Shown piece after piece: positions 12,901 to 21,333 of a DNA stretch of 64,000 nucleotides. The stretch comes from Humulus lupulus (taxonomy: Eukaryota > Streptophyta > Magnoliopsida > Rosales > Cannabaceae). The stretch covers positions 110,922,903 to 110,986,902 of the forward strand of contig NC_084802.1 of NCBI RefSeq assembly GCF_963169125.1. The letters run 5' to 3'. The position numbers and the translations under genes are program-made. The notes under the pieces are model-generated. The model had not been told where the DNA came from, did no database searches, and saw only the letters and a program-made list of their open reading frames with translations. The stretch's first letter is position 1. The number at the start of each line of letters is the position of its first letter.

Positions 12901-15900
12901 CTAATGAACGATGTGTTGTATTTTTGGACCAGTTTGTTGTCGTGTATCTCGATGACATTGTGATCTATAGCAATTCGTTAGAAGAACATTTGCAGCATCT
13001 GAGGAAGGTGTTGACAAAGTTGTGAGAAGAAAAGTTGTACATTAAGAAGGAGAAATGCGAGTTTTGCAAGCAAGAAGTGAAATTCTTGGGTCACTGGATG
13101 AGGGCCAAGGGAAACTCAGAATGGATGAGGGCAAAGCAAAAGCAATTATGGATTGGCCTATTCCTAAGAAAGTGGCAGAGTTGCGTTCATTTCTAGGATT
13201 GGCTAATTACTATCGGAAATTCATCAGGGGATACTCAAGGAAGGTGAGTGCACTGACGGATCTCCTCAAGAAAGACCAGAAGTGGTGTTGGACTGAAGAC
13301 TGTGATGAGGCCTTTGAGAAGCTCAAGGTGGCAGTATCTTCAGAACCAATCTTGAAATTGCCAGACTTTGACTTACCATTCGAAGTACAGACAAATGCAT
13401 CTGACCGTGCGCTAGGGGGAGTTCTTGTGCAAGAGGGACATCCGATAGCTTTTGAGAGTCGAAAGTTAAAAGATGCTGAGCAGAGATATTCGGCCCATGA
13501 GAAGGAAATGGCGGCAGTGGTACATTGTTTGGACGTTTGGAGGCATTACTTACTGGGTACAAAGTTTACTGTGGTGACCGATAATGTCGCCAACACTTAC
13601 TTCAAGTCTCAGAAAAAGTTGACTCCAAAGCAAGCTCGTTGGCAAGAGTATTTAGCGGAGTTTGATTTTGTGTGGGTGCATAGACCAGGGAAACAGAATA
13701 AGGTGGCTGATGCTTTAAGCCGCAAGGAAGTACAGGCTTTTGTTGGTGCGTTGTCTCAGGTGAGCACAACCTTTCTCGACCGGGTGAGGGAGCAGTCACT
13801 GCTCGATCCCGTTTACAAGAAGCTTTTGAGTGAAGCTAAAGAGGGAGAATTGATGAGGTACTGGGAAGAAGATGGTCTTCTCCATACCAAGGGTGGCAGA
13901 TTATTCGTACCAAGTAGTGGTGGTTTGCGGAAAGAACCACTCAAAGAAACCCACGACCCTCAGTGGGCTGGTCATCTGGGGGTGGCTAGAATGATGGCGT
14001 TACTATCTAAGTCCTACGTGTGGCCGAAGATGGAACAAGACGTTGAGATCTATGTGAAGACGTGTCTTGTGTGCCAGCAGGATAAGACTGAACGAAGACA
14101 GGAAGCAGGGCTGTTGCAACCCCTGCCAATACCTGAGAAGCCGTGGCAGTCAATCAGTATGGATTTCATTGTGGGATTTCCAGATGTTAAAGGGTTCAGA
14201 TCCATTTTAGTGGTGGTGGATCGATTTTCAAAATATGGGGTGTTCATTCCTGCCCCAAACGCATGTCCAGCGGATGTGGCTGCGGAGCTGATTATGAAGA
14301 ATGTTGTGAAGTATTTCGGGTTGCCTGAAGATATCATCAGTGACCGTGATTCAAGATTTACAGGGAAGTTTTGGACCACGTTGTTCAACATGTTGGGGTC
14401 AGACTTGAAGTTCTCGACAGCCAACCATCCTCAGACTGACGGTCAGACTGAGAGAATGAACCAGTTGCTCGAGGAATACTTACGACATTATGTAACAGCA
14501 AGTCAGAGGAATTGGGTAGAGTTGCTTGATACAGCACAGTTTTGCTATAACATTCAACAGTCCTCTGCCACAGGAATGAGTCCAGCAGAGATAGTCTTTG
14601 GTAGACAGCTGCTGACACCACACGAAGTTGCAAAACAGAAGTCTCAAGGAGTATGCCCTGCAGCATATCGGTTTGCACGGGACAGAACCGAGTTGCTGGA
14701 ACTTGCCAGGGACAGCCTAGGGAAAGCTTCGAGGCGGATGAAGAAATATGCCGACAAGCACAGGCGAGACTTGGAATTCTCAGTGGGAGATCGAGTGTTG
14801 CTGAAACTCACTCCCCAGATTTGGAAGAAAATCACTGACAAGCGTTACCACAAAGGGCTGGTTCAAAAGTATGATGGTCCCTTCGAGATTGTGCAGAAAG
14901 TGGGTGCAGTGGCTTACAAGTTGAAGCTACCTAAGAGATTCAAGGTGCACCCGACTTTTCATGTTAGCTTTTTAAAGAAGTTTCATGAAGACAAGACCGA
15001 AGGAAGACAGCAGGTGGTACGGGCACCTCCTACTATAAGGAAGCAATTTGAGAAGAAATTGGCTAAGGTCCTTAATCATCGTACGTTCAGAGCTAGTAAG
15101 AAGAACCAACGAACGGAGTACTTGGTTCAATGGCAAGGCGAAAGCGAAGTTGAGGCTTCGTGGGAGAAGGCGGTCACCTTGTGGCAGTTTGAGGACAAGG
15201 TGAACGAGTACCTCAGAAGTATATCGACGAGGGCGTCGATTTCTTCTGGTGGGGGTGGTTTGTGAGACCCTCACTAGGGTCCGCCGGGCGGACCTCGGCA
15301 TCACTCAAGGTTGCATGTCAGCTGGTGGCAACAACTGGGTGATGCGCATCTGTTGGGGAACAGGTGCATCAGTTGGTCACCTCTGTTGGGAACAGGTGTA
15401 ATGCTTTTGGCCAGATCTGTTGGGAACAGGCGCATTGGTTGGTCACATCAGCTGGGGAGCAGATGCAACGGTTCGGTCACATCTGTTGGTGAGCGGATGC
15501 ATGGGTTCGAACATATCTGTTGGGGAGCAGATGCAATGCTTCGAGCTGAAGGCGTGGCCATGTGACACAGGCGTGTTACTTAGGATCAGCATGGGATGCT
15601 GATGTGTTAATGCCTAGGCGGTTGGGGATGTCAACCGTACCCTTGTGTTGGGTTATAAATAGGCTGTGTGCGCTTGAGTCATCAGCATGTGATGTCCAGC
15701 GCTGAAACATGTTGTATCCTTGATATTGTGTTTAATAACAAGGTTGGGAAGGGTTCCTGTATATTGTGTGCATTGTGTTTATTCACTTGATAACGAGAGT
15801 GTGTTGTTGAGTGAACGCTCGGCAAACCTCAAACGTGAGTGAGTGTGTGAAACTAAGTGTTGGGTTGGCTAACTAGATTGTGGAATCTAGGCCATCGCAG

Positions 15901-18131
15901 GGAAAATTTGTGAGTGAGAAATTAACCCTGTGACACTTGGACACCAACATACAAAACAAGAAACTCGCAACATAGGCTGTAGCGGAATCCCCAAAGAACC
16001 CTGCGAAATGCAGTTTCACAAATTTAGACTTGAAGCTGCTATTGTGGATAAACAGGCTTCTAATTTCCTTCGCTTGTGTCATAGCCACTGACAATCAGAA
16101 GCTTGGAAACTTCCTTTCTAGTGTATTTTCTTAAAGGAACAATTTCTGACAAAACCCTACTAACTATTTTTTTTCTTTCTTGAATTCTACCGTCACATTT
16201 GTAAGTACTTCCCGCCAATGCATAACAACTGGGCATGATCCTACATTCATTAATGAAAAGAAAACAAGAACTAATTTTATAACATTGTTATCTTCAACAT
16301 AACCTTTTCACTTATTCACATACTTCCCCTTTTCCAGGAACCCCGTCACCCCTCTGTCACTTTCCTCAAGAAAGTTTCATAATACTGAGTAGAATACAAA
16401 ATTTTAAAATCTAACGTGAAGTTCTATCCTTAATATTCATTGTGCTCTTTGTTACAAAATCATTGTCAAAGTTGTCGCTATCTGGGTCTATGGCAAACCT
16501 AACCCAAAAGACACAAATGAGATAGTAGAGTGATTATAAGTGTTACTAATTTTTAATAAAAGATTCTGCAACTACATCAAGAATAATATCAGGGTTAAAC
16601 TCAGATTAGAAAAAAAGAAAACATGCATAAAAATAATCAAATCAAATTTCAGGAGCCGCACCTCTGCATTCAACCTCTGTGCCGAATGAGAAGCATCGGC
16701 TCTAGCATTTATGAATCGCCATTGCAAGAGACGATTATATAAGAGCCTCAAGGCGTGGGCATCAAGTATTCTGTTCTCTCCGGCTTTACCTCTTCGAATA
16801 TCAACTGCGAAACTTAAAATCGACGGTGCGTTTTTATTACTCTCCGTACCCGGAATTAAACTCCTTATCCGGGATGGGCTCATTCCCCTCAACGGAGATG
16901 ACACGGCCGACATACAAGCCTTACTCGGTGACGAAGGCCGAAACGACCCTAGAATCGGAGAGGACTGCCCCCTACGACTGCTAAGTACTCCTCGAGGAGA
17001 CAATACAGGAGTCTCAATTGATAACTTCTTCGGCGCAACGAGCTTTGATGGTGCAAAAGCTCTCATCGCAGTACTTCTCGACGACGGAGAACCAGGCTCC
17101 GGTAATCGCAGCGACCGGTTCTTGGACTCTTGCCAAAACCTTGCAGCTGCCACGACTCCTCGGGACCCACGTTGTTCTTGATAAACACCGCCACCAAACT
17201 CAAGTGTTCCTGGAGTTGTACAACCCGAAGAAACACTTTCGGAATCAGAAGAAGCTATATGATCAGAAAATGCATCAGATCCAATAGAATTAACTTCAAC
17301 TACAGGCTCTGCTGTTTTAAGTAATTCGGCATTGCCTGAGGCAGAGCTCAATCTTCTTTTAACAGGGGTACGGTCGACATCATCAACAATAGAATTTTGC
17401 AACGCCCTAGTCACATTCCCACAAGATCCACCCGTGCTCCTCCTTCTCTCATCATTGGAATCCAAACTCCTATTCATACAATCCGATTCCCGCAACCTCC
17501 CAGGCCACCGCTGCGACTCTACCGGCTTGGAATCCTCGCTCTGATATCCCCGCGGCAGCGTTGTCCCAGCCTTCCTCCTCTCCGGCGTACCCTTCCTCAC
17601 ACTAGGAGATGGCGCAGGTTTCACTTTGCTAACCTGAAACGAGAACGACTCGCCCTGAAACGAAACCGATAAGCTCCTCGTGGACGTGAAGAGCATCTTC
17701 TGCACCGCGGTCATCTCAGAACCAACCCCACCACCCGCACCTCCCCCCAAATGCTTCAAATCTAGAGAACTAGGGCGAGGAGTCGCCGCCCGCCTTCTTT
17801 CCACAGACTGAGCTCGCTTAGTATTAGGCATCGAAGCCGGCGCCGGAGTTATCGAACCCGTCGAATTCGACGTCCTCGAAATCATCGGCGACGCACATCG
17901 TCTGAAACCGAAAGAAGTAGACGAAGCCGAAGATGAAGACGAAGAAGAAGAAGACGAGTTGGACGAGGACATATACCGAGAAGTGACTTCTCGGGTTTTG
18001 GGGCGGCGAGGAGGAGCAAGACCATTGTCGAGCTCAGAAGGCAGAAGAGGATGTCTAGCATGATTTTGAGGTCTCCCTACTCCTTCGGTGGAAGTTTTTG
18101 GGTTTAATGTGGTACGGACGGCAGTTACCAT
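918..18131 (-). CDS. QWRF motif-containing protein 1/2-like (SCO3 family), six coding exons
   Basis: Plant-specific microtubule-associated protein. The Arabidopsis homologues QWRF1/SCO3 and QWRF2 act in cotyledon plastid development, floral organ growth and fertility through microtubule organisation. I joined six exons by eye: 18131-16662, 4249-4130, 3756-3640, 3519-3430, 2745-2638 and 974-918. All junctions are in phase 0 and the sum is 653 codons plus a stop, close to the roughly 660 residues of Arabidopsis QWRF2. The N-terminus is Ser-rich and basic (about residues 50-72), the signature QWRF tetrapeptide is at residues 470-473, and exons 2-6 encode the conserved helical C-terminal domain. 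The start MVTAVRTT matches the family; an in-frame upstream Met at 18173 would add 14 residues. Intron 1 is 12.4 kb because it holds two nested retrotransposons, and intron 5 has a GC donor. No disabling mutation was seen. Transcript support is unknown. Confidence 0.88.
975..2637 (-). other. QWRF intron 5, very AT-rich
   Basis: Bounded by GC (2637-2636) and AG (976-975) on the minus strand. From about 1250 to 2470 it is nearly pure A/T with runs of TTATATTAATAT-like sequence. No coding, TIR or LTR structure was recognised. Confidence 0.6.
2638..2745 (-). CDS. QWRF gene coding exon 5 (36 codons), GC donor
   Basis: Encodes [13 protein letters not shown] through LLSTIAALQ. The open frame continues past 2638, but those residues no longer match the family. 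The homology instead resumes at 974. The donor at the break reads CAG then GCAAGT, the canonical minority GC-AG donor. Confidence 0.82.
2905..2998 (-). repeat. tRNA-derived SINE-like fragment in QWRF intron 4
   Basis: On the minus strand a pol III A-box-like TAGCTCAAGTATGTGG (2960-2975) is followed about 20 nt later by a B-box-like GAGATTCGAGTCTC (2928-2941). It is followed within about 25 nt by a short T/A-rich tail. The arrangement matches the tRNA-like head of plant SINEs. No target duplication was identified, and a decayed tRNA relic is equally possible. Confidence 0.4.
3430..3519 (-). CDS. QWRF gene coding exon 4 (30 codons)
   Basis: Encodes [16 protein letters not shown] and [14 protein letters not shown], which is strongly conserved in the family. 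The acceptor is GCTGTGCAG and the donor is AAG then GTGATT. Confidence 0.88.
3640..3756 (-). CDS. QWRF gene coding exon 3 (39 codons)
   Basis: Encodes the family block [25 protein letters not shown] and LRLPVV. The acceptor ends TTACAG and the donor is AGG then GTATGT. Confidence 0.88.
4130..4249 (-). CDS. QWRF gene coding exon 2 (40 codons)
   Basis: Encodes [16 protein letters not shown] through ISILKGQ, the family block directly after the QWRF motif. The acceptor is TTTTGTGTCAG and the donor is CAA then GTAAGA. Intron 1 before it holds the nested chromoviruses. Confidence 0.88.
4390..4414. repeat. (TA)n microsatellite
   Basis: An uninterrupted TA dinucleotide run of about 12 units inside QWRF intron 1, just left of the nested retrotransposons. 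Confidence 0.9.
4762..4955 (+). repeat. Tandem 33-34 bp repeats in the 5' LTR
   Basis: About six degenerate units start ATCTGTTGGG and carry AACAGGTG or AGCAGATG some 10 nt later. Each unit can fold as ATCTG-loop-CAGAT. The same array is present in the 3' LTR, so it belongs to the element. Confidence 0.8.
4981..5276 (+). repeat. 5' LTR of the Reina-like element
   Basis: 296 bp, TGATAGGCC to ACATACCA, with a TATA-like AGTATAAAGG at 5101-5110. I found no difference from the 3' copy. Confidence 0.93.
5279..5290 (+). other. Primer-binding site of the Reina-like element
   Basis: TGGTATCAGAGC, two bases after the LTR, complementary to initiator tRNA-Met. Confidence 0.9.
5303..10006 (+). CDS. Reina-like Gag-Pol polyprotein, 1567 residues, intact
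   Basis: Single polyprotein of an LTR retrotransposon. Approximate layout: Gag with coiled-coil start and retrotrans_gag core (residues 1-350); CX2CX4HX4C zinc knuckle ([14 protein letters not shown], about 368); aspartic protease (DSGATH, about 452); RT with FFDD active site (about 789); RNase H (ETDASG, about 935); integrase HHCC finger (about 1123-1160) and D,D35E triad near 1192, 1252 and 1288; then a chromodomain-like segment ([15 protein letters not shown], about 1505-1535). All key residues seen are present. The start is the first ATG after the primer-binding site. The last 23 codons lie inside the 3' LTR, so the polypurine tract (GGGCCGGGGGTAA) is itself translated. Confidence 0.93.
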   Translation: MGPKPNLQIEMVEEKIEEVQSELRQEVSAIRTQIEHFPQELEALRADTQRIPELEKKVEYLITHITQLLQSSHRTGMAGTSATEDRQKQAVDGDSSSSHRPTGTPSAMHPPPATSTGPPYAPPESQMPRDFRPPRIELPLFAGENPDGWVFRVERFFLLNRLTEAEMLEAAIIGLDGDALTWFQWENSRRQITSWALLKHLLMVRFRSVPVGTSTEEWLSVKQDTTVRAYRLQWEALASRVVGVPEHVLEGSFIKGLKEEIRGPLHVLQPSGLAQIMETAQRIEEGHFLSGLGLHHRTGPPRAQTGPISVPRFSSQQPSTRSSPPFLPSNPHQLPANTGPPSTTQTTPPPLRRMTELEYQDKKRRGVCFRCDKKFHRGHVCEQKSLHVMLIADDIEGSESQESAPSSPESGEETLQEEQLAVLSLNSLVGISSAHTMKILGSIAEHPVTVLIDSGATHNFVSKDLVRAVKLPVTETTAYGVLLGTGGRVRTEGLCKNVELDLGSLRVVTDFLPLELGGADAILGIQWLSTLGNMQVNWRTMVMKFEIGGAWVTLQGDPSLCKSQISLKALIHSVQHEGQGYWIQCGALTANTEGIVTENEAEMQELLQKHEAVFDMPKGLPPHRSHEHHITMREGSGPISVRPYRYAQIQKDEIEKLLTEMLQAGIVQPSTSPFSSPVLLVKKKDGSWRFCVDYRALNRETVADKFPIPVIDELLDELHGARVFSKLDLKSGYHQIRVAAKDVEKTAFRTHEGHYEFLVMPFGLTNAPATFQALMNDVFREFLRKFVLVFFDDILVYSASLELHLQHLDLVLSRLSQHQLYANKKKCLFGQSQLEYLGHIVSAEGVSADPLKLAAMEQWPVPKSLKELRGFLGLTGYYRKFVRGYGHLARPLTDQLKKDSFGWNEEAQEAFLALKKSMCAVPVLALPNFAAPFVVETDASGTGLGAVLMQEQRPVAYFSKALSPRARCKSVYERELMAMVLAIQKWRPYLLGRQFIVRTDQRSLRYLLEQRMVATEHQKWLTKLLGYDFQVQYRPGLQNKAADALSRVPQIGDCNALSIPNMISISDLKNHVATDPHLSKVIQQLQQGNGGLGYSYSKGCLKFKGRLVVPSSSPFIPFILQEYHCSNMGGHAGAFRTFQRVAADFYWQGMRRDIQKFVAECHTCQQSKYLAQSPAGLLQPLPIPDQVWDDISMDFIEGLPYSNGFDSILVVVDRLSKYGHFVPLRHPYTAASVAAIFVKEIVKLHGIPKSIVSDRDKVFLSLFWKELFKLQGTTLKYSSAYHPQTDGQTEVLNRCLETYLRCFVSSRPSQWVKWLAWAEYWYNTSYHSAAGMTPFKALYHRDPPPVIRIEGNQTIVSAVEKNLQDRDDILELLKMNLQRAQQKMKFQADKKRRDVHFAVGDNVYVKLKPYRQQTLAKRKNQKLGPLFFGPFPILARVGSTAYKLLLPSQAKIHPVFHVSMLRPALGPHQTAIPLPSNLTEELEWLLEPEAMLDLRPGTQFQQPQVLIKWLHLPEFEATWEDLGTIQQQFPDFHLEDKVRLWAGGNDRPPLTYVYARRGKRNDRSAGS
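9937..10232 (+). repeat. 3' LTR of the Reina-like element
   Basis: 296 bp, TGATAGGCC to ACATACCA, followed by the target duplication GTGAC. Its first 70 bases are also the coding end of the polyprotein. Confidence 0.93.
10605..10616 (+). other. Primer-binding site of the Galadriel-like element
   Basis: TGGTATCAGAGC, complementary to the 3' end of initiator tRNA-Met, lies two bases after the LTR end. Confidence 0.9.
10645..11748 (+). pseudogene. gag of the Galadriel-like element (frameshifted)
   Basis: Capsid-type Gag with the retrotrans_gag core ([39 protein letters not shown]) and a Lys/Ser-rich tail. The zinc knuckle [13 protein letters not shown] is read in a different frame from the rest of gag (about 11690-11730). 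A small indel near 11650-11690 therefore cut the knuckle off, and the downstream protease/RT frame starts there. Confidence 0.8.
11715..15265 (+). pseudogene. pol of the Galadriel-like element (PR-RT-RH-IN-chromodomain), broken
   Basis: The protease has [11 protein letters not shown] (near 11910-11940). RT starts normally ([15 protein letters not shown] block at 12625) and then breaks at a 16-bp tandem duplication (12735-12766). A second frame break lies near 12915, before the VYLDD-type active site. A TGA at about 13022 replaces an Arg codon (CGA to TGA is the simplest change). RNase H, the integrase zinc finger, a D,D35E core (SDRDSRF to QTE) and a chromodomain ([17 protein letters not shown]) are open from 13055. 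The stop lies 5 nt inside the 3' LTR. Confidence 0.85.
12735..12766 (+). repeat. 16-bp perfect tandem duplication inside RT
   Basis: TTCACCAAACTAGATC occurs twice without a gap. Sixteen bases shift the frame by +1, and the RT frame ends 40 nt later. It falls in the FTKLDL motif of RT domain A. Confidence 0.93.
15261..15935 (+). repeat. 3' LTR of the Galadriel-like element
   Basis: 675 bp, beginning TGTGAGACCC and ending TGTGACA, preceded by a purine-rich tract (GGTGGGGGTGG). It retains TATAAATAGG near 15653 and the tandem hairpin repeats at 15347-15540. It shows the uninterrupted target GCCATGTGACACAGG that was duplicated when the inner element entered the 5' LTR. Confidence 0.92.
15941..16661 (-). 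other. Remaining part of QWRF intron 1
   Basis: Ancestral intron sequence right of the nested elements, continuous with 4250-4670 on the other side. Without insertions the intron would be about 1.15 kb. No other feature is visible. Confidence 0.7.
16662..18131 (-). CDS. QWRF gene coding exon 1 (490 codons)
   Basis: Contains the variable basic/Ser-rich region and the end of the conserved block ([25 protein letters not shown]). Family landmarks in order are a poly-Ser tract, QSVERRRA, a block with [32 protein letters not shown] and [14 protein letters not shown]. The exon ends after the Glu of LNAE at a weak donor (GAG then GTGCGG), exactly where the homology moves to exon 2. Confidence 0.9.
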
Positions 18132-18640
18132 CGTAAAAACTCGAAAGTAATCCTCCCAAATCTCATTCTCCAAATTGCCCTAATCCAATAAAGAAGCACA
18201 GAGTAGTACGGACAGCTGAGAGAAAGTTTAGAGTAATGAGATTTTTGTACAATAATGGTGGCTTATATATATAGAGAGAGAGGGGAAGTTTGAGAGGGAA
18301 AAAATAGTCAGAAATATGACCGTTACGGCCGACGGTAAGGAGAGAGGGAGAGAGAGAAAGGCGGTGGTGGGAGTGAGGAGTACAGTATGAGAAGTGTGAG
18401 AGAGAGAGCGAGCTGTGAAGGCGAGATTTGAGAGCATAACTGTCGTAGGCACCCGTGTTTTTTACAAATCTAAACTAATTTATTTTTATATTATAATTTA
18501 ATAATGTGAGCTGTGAAAAGACCATACTGTTACACGCCGCAATCAGGGAGACGGTGTAAACGCTCGCCAGCTACGAACAATTGGATGGTAGTTTGGTAAT
18601 TGTAATTGTGGGCATTGGAGTTAAAACGGTTACAGGTGGA
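18132..18640 (-). promoter_or_regulatory. Promoter and 5' UTR of the QWRF gene
   Basis: A minus-strand TATA box (CTATATATATAAG) lies at about 18262-18275, so transcription probably starts near 18235 and the 5' UTR is about 100 nt. Upstream is a GA/CT-rich stretch (about 18276-18420) typical of plant core promoters. TGACCGTTACG (18317-18327) and AACGGTTA (18625-18632) resemble the mitosis-specific MSA element with AACGG core. The regulatory role is inferred. Confidence 0.55.
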
Positions 18641-19677
18641 AGCGAGTTTGTGGGCCTCGTCGAGGCCAGGAATGTAGTGCAATTAAGAAAAATAGGAGCA
18701 TTGCTATTAGGCACCAATGTGCCGCCTGTGTGGTGAGTGATTTTCTATCGTGGCTATTAAATTAAAATATAAAATATATGGGACTGATATATAAATTAAT
18801 TAAGAAAGAAAGAAGGGGTAGTGGTGAAATGCGAAATTATTATATGGAGGCGCGTGGAAGAAAATCTTGGGAAAGACGTTACGTAAACGACAGCACAATT
18901 TGTATTTTTAAAGAAAACCTTTTTAGAATAGAGTGACTTAAAATTAAAAAACAAATATATCCGTTCTAAATTCGGGGTCCAAAAAGTCAGACTCAGACCG
19001 AATAATAACTTCTTGTTTAAAAAAATATATAAATAAATCTAATATGATTAATTTGTAGTTATGTATTATTAATCACATTGAAAAACTCCAATTTATTTTC
19101 CTAAATTCCTAATGAGGCTCTCTTTCATCTAAGTTATTTATTTGTTTATTTCAAGATAACGCTTCTTTAAATTAGATAGGTTAGACCCCAGAACAATTTT
19201 TTTTTTCATAATAATTACAAATCTTCATATGAGGTTAGATTCGAACACATTCAATTTAAGAAAAGATAAGTGAGATTTTTTTTTACAATCTTTTTTTCTC
19301 ATTATTTGACCCATTAAATTAATAATAATGTAAATATTTAGCAATGTCTATATATATCAAGCATTTAACTTATTAGACCCGACAAAAAAAAAATTATCAG
19401 AGTGCAAAATAAAATGTGAAATAGAATTTTCTTCAAGAGAATTAAAAAGTATATATAAATATAATAATAATAATAAGGCAAACTTGTGGAGAGATTATTT
19501 TCTATATAGAGTAATTGGTGAAATTTTTATTTTTTATAATATATATCATTTTACTAATAATATTATTTTGATAATTATTTGTAAAGTAAATTTTCATAAA
19601 GAATTTCGAGTAAGTTTGGAAGAGTACCGAGTATGTCGGGAATGTTATTTTATAAAATAAAAATTATTTACAAAAAT
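18641..19677. other. AT-rich intergenic DNA upstream of the QWRF gene
   Basis: No ORF, RNA gene or repeat boundary recognised. The last five bases AAAAT are the target duplication of the SIRE-like element. Confidence 0.5.
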
Positions 19678-20808
19678 TGAAATTTCGTTTTTAGTATAAT
19701 TATCACATTAATTAAATCATGTGAATTAATTAAGGTGCAGAATGATAATTAAATGTTGAAACAGATTTTAGATCTGTTGGGACAAAATATGAACTTATCA
19801 CGACAGAAATTGAACACAATATAAAGATAGTGCAAAAATAATAAAGAACACAACGAATTTTTACAAGGTTCAGAAACCCTTTCGAATAACCTACTCCTTG
19901 GAGTCACGCCCAGAAAATAAAATCAATTAATAAAGAATCACAATTACAAAATATTGACTTAAATAATACAAGACTCCCTCTTAAGATTTGTTGCAACTTT
20001 GTTGTACTTCTCTTCACTAATCTGATTTTGATTGAAACGTTCAACCAATTGAACTCTCTTCAATGGCCAGCGAGTGCTTGCATCATCTCGACACAAGGCT
20101 TGTAAAAATCATCTCCCAAAGACTATAAGAATTGTATTCAAATTACAACATGTATTCACTCATGAAAGTGGTATAAACTCACAACAAAACTAAACACTCA
20201 TTTTACTACAAGGTCACGTGAATACAATGATCTTGAATACAAACAAGGAACTCTGACAAATATTACAATTCACTCACAAACTATGCATCCAAGAGTTCAC
20301 TTTTTCTCAAGGCCTTCGAAGCCTATTTATAGAGTCCATTTCGTGCTCAAAAAGGTTGAGAAATAATCTCCTAATAAAAGCAAGAATATATGAAGATATT
20401 CTTGATTAATGAAGATTTGTCATTTTTAGGTGATTCTGATCCGACAGATACAGATTTGGTGGGAACAACAAATACCTATGTCATATCAAATTTCTCAAGA
20501 TAGAAATAACAATTAATTACTACAAAGATTGTGTTTCCTGAAATTTATTACCTTTAGCAGCAAGAAAAATAAAAGACAAATATTATATAAATGATTTTGA
20601 GTAAGCACAGAATATTTTCTTTATAAAACCAAGATACAAATTCCTTTTATAAATATATTGTGATAATATCAAACTAAATAAGGAATTATTTGTAAACCTT
20701 ACAAATTAATTCAAGATATTAATTCTGAAAATCACAATAAAAGGAATTTAAATTCATCTTTTAAATAAAAATATATTTCTATAAAATTTGTCAATTTTAG
20801 GATTTACA
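19678..20808 (-). repeat. 3' LTR of the SIRE-like element
   Basis: About 1131 bp. On the minus strand it starts TGTAAATCC after the polypurine tract. It differs from the 5' LTR by many substitutions and keeps a stretch of about 110-120 bp (near 20495-20610) that the 5' copy has lost, so the insertion is old. Confidence 0.85.
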
Positions 20809-20823
20809 ATCTCCCCATTTGAC
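20809..20823 (-). other. Polypurine tract of the SIRE-like element
   Basis: The minus strand reads CAAATGGGGAGAT immediately before the 3' LTR. Confidence 0.8.
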
Positions 20824-21096
20824 AATTTTATAGACAAGGCATATCTATTTATTTTAAAAGATCCTACATAAAACAAGTTAGTGCTTAGATCCACAAATAG
20901 TGAAAAGAGTCTCGAAATGACCCCCCTGCCAAATATAACCAAAACACTAAAACAATAACCAGAACAAGGAACAATCGCAGGACATAATCAAAGCACAAAA
21001 AATAGAGTACTCTCTCTCCCCCTCATTATCTAAGAAAATGCCAAAGAAAAATGAAACGAAACCAAAACAAAAGTGGATGGAGAGGAACTATAACTG

Positions 21097-21333
21097 TCAT
21101 GGAGCTGGAGTGATAGATGCATTGATGATCGCCAATGAAGCCAGAATTTGGCACTGAGAATCCTCCATGGCAGTGAACCGCTCAGAGAGACTAGTAATAC
21201 ATATCTGGACTGAAGTAAGAGTAGTTTGAACAGCAGAGGAGTCAAGCTCGACATCTCCAAACCTAGAACTAGCCAAATTAATGCCCTTGACCTTTCTAGT
21301 TTTGGAGGTGGAACCACAGCCTCAGGTCTTCAT
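21097..21333 (-). pseudogene. Small degenerate ORF in the SIRE-like 3' region
   Basis: From ATG at 21333 there is a 79-codon frame ending at 21097 with one internal TGA at codon 4. After it the frame encodes a basic start (STSKTRKVKGINLASSRF) and a helical-looking segment ending NASITPAP. Sireviruses can carry extra coding sequence between pol and the 3' LTR, so this may be a remnant of one. No family was recognised. Confidence 0.3.

Larger units (their letters stand above)
4676..15935 (+). mobile_element. Galadriel-like Ty3/gypsy chromovirus, defective, host to an inner element
   Basis: LTRs begin TGTGAGACCC and end CCCTGTGACA. The 5-bp duplication CTTGG flanks the element (4671-4675 and 15936-15940). 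A primer-binding site for initiator tRNA-Met, gag, protease, RT, RNase H, integrase and a C-terminal chromodomain follow in gypsy order. The element sits in intron 1 of the QWRF gene in antisense orientation. The coding region carries frameshifts and a nonsense codon, so it is non-autonomous now. The Galadriel assignment rests on the CX2CX3HX4C knuckle and the integrase/chromodomain style, and is an inference. Confidence 0.9.

Noticed and set aside
18132..18173. In-frame upstream Met adding 14 residues to the QWRF protein
   Set aside because: The family begins at MVxA-type starts like the one at 18131. The extension has no recognisable conservation and lies in the likely 5' UTR.
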